The position numbers and the translations under genes were made by a program. A stretch of 18,750 nucleotides of DNA, taken from assembly GCA_030043865.1 (NCBI GenBank), contig JASHWZ010000145.1, positions 1-18,750 on the forward strand, given 5' to 3'. Numbering within the stretch: the first letter of the stretch is position 1; each line of letters opens with the position of its first letter. Source of the DNA: Thermoplasmata archaeon. Its GTDB lineage: Archaea; Thermoplasmatota; Thermoplasmata; Lutacidiplasmatales; UBA184. Of this stretch, positions 1 to 6,580 are shown piece by piece. Under the pieces are notes generated by a model. That model saw only the letters and a list, made by a program, of their open reading frames with translations, was not told where the DNA came from and made no database searches.

Positions 1-451
1 GGAAGTACGCGCGCACCATGAGGAGCGCCGCCCACTCCCCGTGCGCTCCCGCCGCCGCCTGGAGGGAGACCTCGGGGAGACCGGTCACCTTCGCGAGGAT
101 CCGCTCGAGTCGCCAGGTCACTTCGAGCGCGCCCTGCACCGTCGCTTCGGGCTGGTACGGATGCAGTCCGGCGACCCCCGGCCGCCGCGCGAGCATCTCC
201 GAGACTTTCGGATTGTACTTCATGGTGCAGGAGCCGAGCGCGTAGGGCGCCGTGTCGATCCCGAAATTCATCTGCGAGAGCCGGGTGTAGTGGCGGACGA
301 CCTCGAGCTCCGCGAGCTCGGGCCAACGGACGAGCTCCTTCCGGCGGAGGCGCTCCGGGATCCCCGGGATCTCGGGCGGAGCGCCGGCGGACGATGGGGG
401 AGCGAGGTCCCAGACGTTCGGCTCCTCCCATCGGGCCTGCTGGAACGTCAT
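1..451 (-). CDS. gcvPB: Glycine dehydrogenase (decarboxylating) subunit 2, GcvPB, 5' part only
   Basis: This is the N-terminal 150 residues of the PLP-carrying half of the glycine cleavage P-protein; the gene continues beyond the left edge. Read from position 451 the protein begins MTFQQARWEEPNVWDL, the usual opening of archaeal GcvPB, and contains the family signature GSCTMKYNP at residues 73-81 and HPYQPE at 98-103. The PLP lysine lies in the part not seen. The ATG overlaps the gcvPA stop codon (ATGA, 448-451), and a strong Shine-Dalgarno sequence (GGGGAGGAG) lies just upstream, so the two halves are translationally coupled. With GcvPA it decarboxylates glycine and passes aminomethyl to GcvH in the cytoplasm. 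Identity is firm; gcvT and gcvH are not in the window. Confidence 0.95.
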   Translation of the reverse strand, partial: MTFQQARWEEPNVWDLAPPSSAGAPPEIPGIPERLRRKELVRWPELAELEVVRHYTRLSQMNFGIDTAPYALGSCTMKYNPKVSEMLARRPGVAGLHPYQPEATVQGALEVTWRLERILAKVTGLPEVSLQAAAGAHGEWAALLMVRAYF

Positions 452-1830
452 GCGCTCCTCCCCACCGCGGCGAGGGCCGCCCGCGCCGCGCGGGCGTACT
501 TCTGGATCTCGCGGTCGGTCGTCGAATCCGAGGCGGCGACGAGCAGCCGCTCCGGGGTCGAGGCCCGCCCGGGGCGCGGGTCGGCGAGGGCCGTGCCGCC
601 CAGGATCTTTCGGCGTCGCAATCGATCGAGATACTCGTCCGACGTGCCGCGGGTCAGCTCCACGGTGAACTCCCCGAGGTACGGGGCATCGAATCGCGGG
701 GCCGTGAGCCCCTCGATCCCCCCCAACGCGCTCGCGAGGGTCCGTGCCTTCTCCGCGATCGACGCCTGGAGCTCCGCGAGTCCCCGGGGACCGACGAGGG
801 TCGCGTAGACGGTGAACGCGAGGGCCATCAGGGACTGGTTGGTGCAGATGTTGGAGGTTGCGCGCGAGCGGCGGATGTGCTGCTCGCGGGTCTGGAGCGT
901 GAGCGCGAACGCGGGCCGGCCGTCGACATCCTGCGTCGCGCCGACGATCCGTCCGGGCGCCGCGCGGACGTGCTCCGCGCGGCAGGCGAACAGGCCGAGG
1001 AGCGGCCCCCCGAACGACGGGGCGATGCCGAACCCTTGGCCCTCGCCGACCACGACGTCCGCGCCGTAGCGGCCCGGCGGCTCGAGGACGGAGAGCGAGA
1101 GCGGGTCGGCCGCGACCACGAGGGGGATCTCGCCGAGGAGCGCCTTCAGGTCCGCCACACCCTCGTCCAGATGTCCGAAGCCGTTCGGGACGTCCGCGAG
1201 GAGACCGAAGACACCGCCCGCCGCCACGGCGCGTCGGACGAAGTCGAGGTCGAGGCGTCCGGTCCGGTCGTCGTACGGGACCTCCTCGACGCGCAGTCCC
1301 GGGCCACTCGCGTAGTTCTCGAGGACGCTCTTCTCCTCCCAGGGCAGGCTCGCCGGCACGAGGAAGCGATGACCCTCGTGGAGCCGACGGCAGAACAGGA
1401 GCGCCTCCCCCGACGCGGTCGCTCCGTCGTACAGGGAAGCGTTCGCGACGTCGAGGCCGGTGAGCTCGACCCACAGGCTCTGGAACTCGAAGAGGACCCG
1501 CAGCATCCCCTGGCTCGCCTCGGGCTGGTAGGGCGTGTACGACGTGTAGAACTCGCTCCGACCGACCATCGCGTCGACGGCCGCGGGCGAGTACCGGTGC
1601 GAGATCCTTCCGCCGAGGAAGCTCGCGAACTTCGAGAGGGGCTTGTTCCGGTCGAGCAGGCGGTCGACCTCTCGGACGACCTCGGGCTCCTCGCGTCCGG
1701 CGCCGATCCCGAGCTTCCCGATCCGGGCCTTCTTCGGCACGTCGCGGAACAGCTGTTCGACCGAAGAGATCTGGAGGGCCTCGAGGAGCGCCGCCTCCTC
1801 GCCCGGTTCGTTCGGAATCCAGCGAGGCAC
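448..1830 (-). CDS. gcvPA: Glycine dehydrogenase (decarboxylating) subunit 1, GcvPA
   Basis: This is the first half of the split P-protein of the glycine cleavage system, an alpha2-beta2 partner of GcvPB. Family signatures are seen: WIPNEP at residues 4-9, YTSYTPYQPEASQG around 95-108, and LTGLDVANASLYDGATA around 123-139. With the GTG at 1830 the protein is 460 residues, close to the usual 440-460. The frame stays open up to 1944, but that extension would run through the TATA element at 1867-1874, so I prefer the GTG. The start is therefore fairly but not fully certain. The gene is divergent from the NOG1-like gene and overlaps gcvPB by 4 bases, forming a two-gene operon. It probably serves glycine catabolism or one-carbon unit supply to folate or tetrahydromethanopterin-type carriers. 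Confidence 0.93.
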   Translation of the reverse strand: MPRWIPNEPGEEAALLEALQISSVEQLFRDVPKKARIGKLGIGAGREEPEVVREVDRLLDRNKPLSKFASFLGGRISHRYSPAAVDAMVGRSEFYTSYTPYQPEASQGMLRVLFEFQSLWVELTGLDVANASLYDGATASGEALLFCRRLHEGHRFLVPASLPWEEKSVLENYASGPGLRVEEVPYDDRTGRLDLDFVRRAVAAGGVFGLLADVPNGFGHLDEGVADLKALLGEIPLVVAADPLSLSVLEPPGRYGADVVVGEGQGFGIAPSFGGPLLGLFACRAEHVRAAPGRIVGATQDVDGRPAFALTLQTREQHIRRSRATSNICTNQSLMALAFTVYATLVGPRGLAELQASIAEKARTLASALGGIEGLTAPRFDAPYLGEFTVELTRGTSDEYLDRLRRRKILGGTALADPRPGRASTPERLLVAASDSTTDREIQKYARAARAALAAVGRSA

Positions 1831-1866
1831 GACCGTTCCCCGGAGCGCGACCGAGCGGGGGAGGGG

Positions 1867-1874
1867 ATTTATCG
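1867..1874 (-). promoter_or_regulatory. TATA-like element of gcvPA
   Basis: On the minus strand this reads CGATAAAT, an AT-rich island in GC-rich sequence about 40 bases upstream of the GTG at 1830. Transcription would start near 1844 and give a leader of about 14 bases. It argues against translation starting at the upstream in-frame ATG. Assignment is by position and composition only. Confidence 0.5.
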
Positions 1875-1904
1875 GTTCGGTCGTCGGCCCGCCGTTCCGG
1901 GGCA

Positions 1905-1914
1905 AACCTATTCG
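1905..1914 (+). promoter_or_regulatory. Weak TATA-like element of the NOG1-like gene
   Basis: The sequence AACCTATTCG lies about 36 bases upstream of the GTG start at 1946, within the 115-base divergent spacer shared with gcvPA. It is a poor match to an archaeal TATA box and is proposed from position only. Confidence 0.3.
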
Positions 1915-1945
1915 AGGGTACCGTTTCCGGCCGCCGGGTGACATC

Positions 1946-3049
1946 GTGACTCAGGGCGCATCTCCTCGGCGTTCGCGTGCGAGCGCGCTGCGACGGCCAC
2001 CGCCGTCCGTCGAGATCCTCGACACCGCGTTCCACCGGGCCTCCCTCGCGACCCCGCACGGGCAGACCAAGGCCGAACGGGACCGCCTCCGGGCGAAGTT
2101 GAAGGTCGTTCGAAGCTGTGCGACGGTGGTCCGCCACCTGCGCCTCGAGGCCCGACGGTTCGCGAAGCCCGGGCTGACCTCGTTCGAACAGGCGCTCGTG
2201 GCGGGCACCTTCGGGGACGGCGTGCTCGACCGTTCCCTCGTGCGGTTGCGGCGGGCGGAGGAGCGGATCCGGGAGCTGTCCCGCTCCTCCGAGGAGCGCG
2301 TCCGGCGCGGCTCCGGGGCCGAACAGTTCGGGGACGAGGTCCGAGCCTGCTACGGCCGCCTCTCGAGCTTCGTGCGCGAGGTCGACCGAGACATCGTGTT
2401 GCTGCGGGACGTCACCGAGTTCTTGCGACGGCGCCCCCGCCTCGACCCCTCAGCCCCGACGCTGGTCGTCGCGGGTTTTCCGAACGTCGGGAAGTCGTCC
2501 CTGGTGCAGCGCCTCTCGTCGGCCCATCCGCGCATCGCCGACTACCCGTTCACGACGCTCTCGATCGCGGTCGGTCACGCCGACCTCGGCTTCGACCGCC
2601 TCCAGGTCGTCGACACTCCCGGGGTGCTCGGGCGAACCCATCGCGCGAACCTCGCCGAGGAGGAGGCGACCACGGCGGTCGGAAAGGCCGCGACGGTCGT
2701 GTTGTTCGTGATCGACCCTACGGGGACAAGCGGGTACACGCTCGAGGAGCAGGAAGCGCTGCTCGAGCGGTGGCGCGCGGAGTTCCCGCGCCTCCCGATG
2801 GTCGACGTGGAGACGAAGGTCGACCTGGGCCGTCGGACGAGCGGTCGGATGCAGGTCTCCGCGACCACGGGGGAGGGCATCGAGAACCTGTGGTCGGCCC
2901 TGCGGGCCCAGCTCGAGCCGAAGGGCGAGCTCCCCCCGATCCAGGAAGCGGTCGAGGAGGCCCCCGAGGCGTCGCAGGAGGAGCCGTCCGAACCGGAGCT
3001 CGAGCGCCCGCCCCGGCGCCGGGCCCGCCGCTCTCGGGGTCCGCCCTAG
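1946..3049 (+). CDS. NOG1-family GTP-binding protein (ribosome assembly GTPase)
   Basis: A 367-residue OBG/NOG1-type GTPase. An N-terminal helical region (about 1-170), typical of NOG1, precedes the G domain. The motifs are G1 GFPNVGKS at 177-184, G3 DTPG at 223-226, G4 TKVD at 290-293 (Thr instead of the usual Asn), and a G5-like SATTGEG. In archaea and eukaryotes NOG1 proteins act in large-subunit assembly, so a cytoplasmic ribosome-biogenesis role is inferred. The C-terminal tail of about 40 residues is acidic (EEAPEASQEEPSEPELE), then strongly basic (RRRARRSR). GTG at 1946 is the best start because the frame upstream runs antisense through gcvPA. The stop codon shares CTAG (3046-3049) with the convergent nuclease gene. 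Family certain; exact role inferred. Confidence 0.9.
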   Translation: MTQGASPRRSRASALRRPPPSVEILDTAFHRASLATPHGQTKAERDRLRAKLKVVRSCATVVRHLRLEARRFAKPGLTSFEQALVAGTFGDGVLDRSLVRLRRAEERIRELSRSSEERVRRGSGAEQFGDEVRACYGRLSSFVREVDRDIVLLRDVTEFLRRRPRLDPSAPTLVVAGFPNVGKSSLVQRLSSAHPRIADYPFTTLSIAVGHADLGFDRLQVVDTPGVLGRTHRANLAEEEATTAVGKAATVVLFVIDPTGTSGYTLEEQEALLERWRAEFPRLPMVDVETKVDLGRRTSGRMQVSATTGEGIENLWSALRAQLEPKGELPPIQEAVEEAPEASQEEPSEPELERPPRRRARRSRGPP

Positions 3050-4287
3050 TTTTCCCCGATCGAGAACGGTCGTCCGTTCTCGGGCAGGAGCACGTCCAGA
3101 GAGGAGGGAAGCGCCTCCTTGAGGGCCTCGCGACGGTCCCCGTGCATCAGCACGACCGTCTTTGCGTGAGTCTCTTCGATGAAGCGGACGAGGTCCGAGT
3201 GTCCGGCGTGCGCGGAGAAATCGAACTTCTCCACCTCGCAGGCCGGATGAATGGTCGTTTCGTCGATCGTCAGCGTCCCTTCGTCCATCAGCTGCCGGCC
3301 GTTCGACCCCTCGACCTGGTACCCCGTAAGGAAGATCGAGCTGTTCGCGTCCTGATACAACTCGCCGATGTAGTACAGGACCGGTCCGCCGTCTAGCATG
3401 CCGCCCGTCGTGACGATCACGTCGGCTTCTCGGAGTGCTCGCTTGCGGTCGCCGGGGGTCTCGACGACGTTCACGCCCTCGAGGGCGCGACGGAATCGGC
3501 GGGCGTCGGCGAGGTACTCGGGCGCGCTCAGGTAGATCGAGTTGACCTTGCGCGCCATGCCGTCGAGGCACGTCTCGAAGCCGGACGAGGCGAGGGACAT
3601 CAGTACCTCCTGCGCGCGGCCGACGGCGAACGCCGGAACGATCACCTTGCCGCCGCGCTCCACGGTCTCGGCGACCTTGTCCCGGAACCGGCGCTCGGTC
3701 TCCTTGCGGTCCGGATGCTCGCGTCCCGCGTACGTCGACTCGATTACGAGCACGTCGCACTCGAGCGGCTCGGCGCCGCCGACGATGTGCGTCGGGAGCG
3801 TCTGGAGGTCTCCCGTGAACAGGACGTCCTTCGACCCCTTGTAGAGCATCATGGACGCACCCGGGATGTGCCCCGCGGAGCTGAGCTGGACCTCGATGCC
3901 CTTGTGCCGGAACGTCGCGTGTCGGTCGACCGCGGTGAAGCGGGCGGTCATCGAGTGGATGTCCTGCGGCGTGTAGGCGGGAAGGTATCCCTCGAGCCGC
4001 GCGATCTTGAGCGCGTCCTTCGTCAGGAGGTCCGCGACCGCGACCGTGACGGGCGTTGCGACCAGCCGTGCGCGCGGCAATCGGCTCAGGACGGGCGTCA
4101 TCCCGGAGTGGTCGAGGTGCGCGTGAGAGAGGAACGCCACGTCGATGTTCACGGGCGCCGGCCGCGGGTAGGTGGGCGGGTCGGTCGGCGTCATGCCGTA
4201 GTCGAAGAGCAAGGTGCGACCCTGGTCGCGCACGACGAGCCCGAGCGACCCGATCTCGGACGCCCCGCCGAGGAAACGAAGTTCCAT
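3046..4287 (-). CDS. Beta-CASP metallo-beta-lactamase RNase, aCPSF2-like
   Basis: A 413-residue protein with a full metallo-beta-lactamase core and a beta-CASP insert. Seen are HAHLDH at 55-60, SAGH with H140, D160 in TGD, beta-CASP motif A E183 (ESTYAG), motif B H360 (SAHAGHSD) and motif C H382 (LMHGD), plus PAFAVGRAQE at 218-227. All zinc-binding and catalytic residues appear intact. It lacks the N-terminal KH domains of aCPSF1 (the archaeal termination factor), and its length fits aCPSF2, a ribonuclease of RNA processing and decay. An aRNase J assignment is less likely, since the N-terminus reads GGASEIG rather than the GGxxEIGGN I associate with that group. A TATA-like element 26 bases upstream of the ATG predicts a leaderless mRNA. 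It is divergent from the phosphatase operon and convergent with the NOG1-like gene. Confidence 0.9.
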   Translation of the reverse strand: MELRFLGGASEIGSLGLVVRDQGRTLLFDYGMTPTDPPTYPRPAPVNIDVAFLSHAHLDHSGMTPVLSRLPRARLVATPVTVAVADLLTKDALKIARLEGYLPAYTPQDIHSMTARFTAVDRHATFRHKGIEVQLSSAGHIPGASMMLYKGSKDVLFTGDLQTLPTHIVGGAEPLECDVLVIESTYAGREHPDRKETERRFRDKVAETVERGGKVIVPAFAVGRAQEVLMSLASSGFETCLDGMARKVNSIYLSAPEYLADARRFRRALEGVNVVETPGDRKRALREADVIVTTGGMLDGGPVLYYIGELYQDANSSIFLTGYQVEGSNGRQLMDEGTLTIDETTIHPACEVEKFDFSAHAGHSDLVRFIEETHAKTVVLMHGDRREALKEALPSSLDVLLPENGRPFSIGEN

Positions 4288-4309
4288 CGTCGGCCCGAGC
4301 AGCGTTGCC

Positions 4310-4317
4310 AGATAACA
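4310..4317 (-). promoter_or_regulatory. TATA-like element of the aCPSF2-like gene
   Basis: The minus strand reads TGTTATCT here, centred about 26 bases upstream of the ATG at 4287. That is the spacing expected of a leaderless archaeal transcript. Confidence 0.5.
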
Positions 4318-4321
4318 TCAT

Positions 4322-4337
4322 GCGCGACCGATCGCGC
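4322..4337. repeat. Inverted repeat between divergent promoters
   Basis: GCGCGA and TCGCGC form a perfect 6-base inverted repeat with a 4-base spacer. It sits between the two divergent TATA-like elements (4310-4317 and 4357-4364), so it could be a shared operator. GC-rich sequence makes such repeats fairly common by chance, so this is tentative. Confidence 0.3.
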
Positions 4338-4356
4338 GTCCCGGCCGAAGAAGCGC

Positions 4357-4364
4357 TCTTTAGC
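4357..4364 (+). promoter_or_regulatory. TATA-like element of the phosphatase-NAD kinase operon
   Basis: TCTTTAGC lies about 25 bases upstream of the GTG at 4385, matching a leaderless start. It supports GTG 4385 as the beginning of the operon. Confidence 0.5.
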
Positions 4365-4384
4365 GCCGCGACCGTCCTCCGGTC

Positions 4385-5191
4385 GTGGACGACGACCTCC
4401 CCGGCGCGCTCGAAGTGCTCTACCGGGTGAGCGTCGCGGTGCATCGAGTCGTCCGCGATGCCCGTAGCTCCCCGCACCGGGCGGACGTCGTCGCGATGGG
4501 GGCGTCCGGGATGCCGACCGAGGAGCTCGACCGACTCGCGGAGGGAGAGATTCTGCGTTCCCTCGACGCCGAAGGGGTCGACTGGGACCTCCTCTCGGAG
4601 GAGATCGGACACGTCAAGCGCGGCGGGGACCGGACCCTCGTCGTGGACCCGATCGACGGGAGCCACAACGCGTTGCGGAACCTCCCGTACTTCACGGTCT
4701 CGCTCGCGCTCGGGCGTCGGGACCTCGCGGGCATCGACGTCGGCCTGATCCGAGACCTCCACCACGGGACGACCTGGTGGGCGATGCGGGGCCAGGGAGC
4801 GTTCCGCGACGGCCGGCCCATCCGGACCCGTCCCTGGGATTCGAAGACGGAGATGGTGTTCGTCAACCTGGGCCGGAACGCGTCCGACGGTTCGGTGCGC
4901 CTCGCGGGAAAGGCCCGGCGGGTTCGGTCGCTCGGAAGCGCCTCGCAGGAGCTGCTCATGGTCGCTCAGGGGAGCGCGGACGGCTTCCTGTTCGAGAACC
5001 GGGCCGAGGCGAGCAACCTCCGGGCGACCGACATCGCCGCGGCCTATCGGATCGTGTTCGAAGCCGGCGGAGGGGTCACGGACGCGGGCGGCGGCTCGCT
5101 CGAGTCCTTCCCCCTCCATCTCGAGCGCCGGACGAGCGTCTTCGCATGGGGCGACGCCGAGTTCCGTCGCGTCGCGGAGGCGTACCGGTGA
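4385..5191 (+). CDS. Inositol monophosphatase/FBPase-family phosphatase (possible NADP phosphatase)
   Basis: A 268-residue Mg-dependent phosphatase of the IMPase fold. The metal ligands are visible: EE at 72-73, DPIDGS at 88-93 (the DPxDGT/S signature) and D216 in ATDIAA. Archaeal members hydrolyse inositol phosphate, fructose 1,6-bisphosphate or NADP. The start is GTG, placed by a TATA-like element 25 bases upstream. The stop codon overlaps the GTG of the NAD kinase gene (GTGA, 5188-5191). In Methanocaldococcus jannaschii MJ0917 an IMPase-type NADP phosphatase is fused in front of an NAD kinase. The same order here, unfused, makes NADP phosphatase the most attractive guess, but inositol or fructose bisphosphatase activity cannot be excluded from sequence. 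Confidence 0.9.
   Translation: MDDDLPGALEVLYRVSVAVHRVVRDARSSPHRADVVAMGASGMPTEELDRLAEGEILRSLDAEGVDWDLLSEEIGHVKRGGDRTLVVDPIDGSHNALRNLPYFTVSLALGRRDLAGIDVGLIRDLHHGTTWWAMRGQGAFRDGRPIRTRPWDSKTEMVFVNLGRNASDGSVRLAGKARRVRSLGSASQELLMVAQGSADGFLFENRAEASNLRATDIAAAYRIVFEAGGGVTDAGGGSLESFPLHLERRTSVFAWGDAEFRRVAEAYR
5176..5180 (+). promoter_or_regulatory. Shine-Dalgarno site of the NAD kinase gene
   Basis: GGAGG lies 7 bases before the GTG at 5188, inside the end of the phosphatase gene. It decides this start and indicates translation from a polycistronic mRNA. Confidence 0.6.
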
Positions 5192-6066
5192 GGATCGGGC
5201 TGACCGCCCACCCGGAGAAACCGAAAGCGATCGAGCTTGCCTCCGAGCTCCTCCGGCTCGTAGGCGACCGCGCCGAGGTCGTGCTGAGCGACGAGGTCGC
5301 TCGCTGCGACCCGAGTCGGCCGCACCGGCCGCTCGAACAGGTCGACTGCGACGTCCTGGTCGCGATCGGCGGCGATGGGACGTTCCTCCACGCCCTCCGT
5401 CGGTCGAACGCCCCGCTGCTCCCGATCAACGCAGGCACGGTCGGTGTGCTCGCCGAGGTCGAGACGCGACGACCGAAGGAGTTCGAGTGGGCCGTCGAGC
5501 GACTGCTCCAGGGGTACTACTTCCTCGAGGAGCGGATGAAACTCGCAGCCGAGGTGGGGCGGACCCCGCTCCCGGACGCGACGAACGAGTTCGTGATCCA
5601 CTCGGCCGCCGTCGCGAAGATGGGCCTCTTCGAGATCGCGTTCGACGGTCACGTAGCGGGGCGGCTCAGGGCGGACGGACTGATCGTCGCGAGCCCGACC
5701 GGCTCGACCGCGTACTCGTTGAGCTCGCGCGGGCCGATCGTCGACAGCTCGATCGATGCGATCGTGCTTGCCGCCATCGCTCCGTTCCGCACCGACCCGC
5801 GCGCGCTCGTGGTCGAGCCGATGCGGGTCGTGCGGCTGCGCCCGGTCGAAACGAAGCCCGGGGCCGTCGTGGTCGCCGACGGCGAGTCGGAGCATCCGCT
5901 CTCCCCGACGGAGCCCGTCACGATCTACCGGTCGCCGCGGCGCGCGGTGCTGGTCCGCTTCGGCTCGCGCTTCTTCCAACGGCTCCGGGGCAAGCGGATC
6001 CTGCCGTGGTCCGAGGAGTTCGCCGAGGAGGGACCGACGATTGCCGATCTTCCGCCCCCAGCGTAA
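5188..6066 (+). CDS. nadK: NAD kinase
   Basis: This 292-residue enzyme phosphorylates NAD to NADP (ATP- or polyphosphate-dependent). The diagnostic motifs are GGDGT at 61-65, NAGTVGVLAE at 81-90, the NE motif at 133-134, and the glycine-rich DGLIVASPTGSTAYSLSS at 163-180. Length is normal for archaeal and bacterial NAD kinases. The GTG start overlaps the phosphatase stop and has an SD 7 bases upstream. The 3' end overlaps the JAMM gene by 26 bases. Placed after an IMPase-type phosphatase, it may form one arm of an NADP synthesis and hydrolysis pair. Identity is firm. Confidence 0.95.
   Translation: MRIGLTAHPEKPKAIELASELLRLVGDRAEVVLSDEVARCDPSRPHRPLEQVDCDVLVAIGGDGTFLHALRRSNAPLLPINAGTVGVLAEVETRRPKEFEWAVERLLQGYYFLEERMKLAAEVGRTPLPDATNEFVIHSAAVAKMGLFEIAFDGHVAGRLRADGLIVASPTGSTAYSLSSRGPIVDSSIDAIVLAAIAPFRTDPRALVVEPMRVVRLRPVETKPGAVVVADGESEHPLSPTEPVTIYRSPRRAVLVRFGSRFFQRLRGKRILPWSEEFAEEGPTIADLPPPA
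6027..6033 (+). promoter_or_regulatory. Shine-Dalgarno site of the JAMM gene
   Basis: GGAGGGA lies 7 bases before the TTG at 6041, the same spacing as for the NAD kinase gene. It is the main support for a TTG start within the NAD kinase coding sequence. Confidence 0.55.
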
Positions 6067-6574
6067 GCGCGCGTCCGGGGGAGCTCGCCTCGGCGACACG
6101 CCTACCGCGATCACGCGGCGGGCGCTGGACAGCGCGCTCGCCAGCGCCCGCTCCGCCTTCCCGAACGAGTTCGGTGGCGTGCTGCGGGCGGACCCTCCGG
6201 GGGTGATCAGCGAGCTCCTGCTGCTCCCCGGGACCACCGCCGGACGACGGCACGCGAACTTCCAGCTCTGGATGCTCCACGCCGACCTCGCGGTCGCCGG
6301 GACCGTCCACTCCCATCCGTCCGGCGCCCTCCACCCGTCGGACGCCGACCTTCGGCTCTTCCGGAGCTGGGGGCGGCGCCACCTGATCCTGGGGGCTCCG
6401 TACGGTCCGGGCGCCTGGCGGGCGTACGACGGGAACGGCCAAGAAACCCATCTCTCGGTGGTCGAGAGTCCCGGGGCGCTGCGGTCGACCCCGCGACGCT
6501 ACCAGCCTCCGTCCGAACGACCCCCGGCGGCCCGCGAGGGCTCCGCGACGCCGTTCCTCGACGACGAAGCGTAG
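6041..6574 (+). CDS. JAMM/MPN domain metalloprotease (Mov34/JAB family)
   Basis: A 177-residue protein with a complete JAMM zinc site: E43 (NEFGG), then HSHPSGALHPSDAD at 90-103, i.e. H90, H92, S100 and D103 in the H-x-H-x7-S-x2-D arrangement. Free-standing archaeal JAMM proteins such as haloarchaeal HvJAMM1 remove ubiquitin-like SAMP modifiers from protein targets. Related bacterial proteins process sulfur-carrier proteins. Either role is possible here. The catalytic domain ends near residue 140, and the last 35 or so residues are a Pro/Arg-rich, probably disordered tail. TTG 6041 is chosen because of the SD; the next in-frame start, GTG in GGVL, would cut into the MPN core. It is the last gene of the operon and convergent with the radical SAM gene after a 6-base gap. 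Confidence 0.85.
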   Translation: MPIFRPQRKRASGGARLGDTPTAITRRALDSALASARSAFPNEFGGVLRADPPGVISELLLLPGTTAGRRHANFQLWMLHADLAVAGTVHSHPSGALHPSDADLRLFRSWGRRHLILGAPYGPGAWRAYDGNGQETHLSVVESPGALRSTPRRYQPPSERPPAAREGSATPFLDDEA

Positions 6575-6580
6575 CCCGCG

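Noticed and set aside
394..1941. A 515-codon open frame on the plus strand
   Set aside because: It lies antisense to gcvPA and its translation is an Arg/Asp/Glu-rich low-complexity protein, as expected from a frame shadow in GC-rich DNA.
1831..1944. An N-terminal extension of GcvPA to the ATG at 1944
   Set aside because: The extension spans the TATA-like element and is not similar to the start of GcvPA; the GTG at 1830 gives the expected length.
2450..5119. An 889-codon open frame on the minus strand
   Set aside because: It crosses three well-supported genes on both strands and shows no domain; parts are only the reading of the nuclease gene in a wrong frame.
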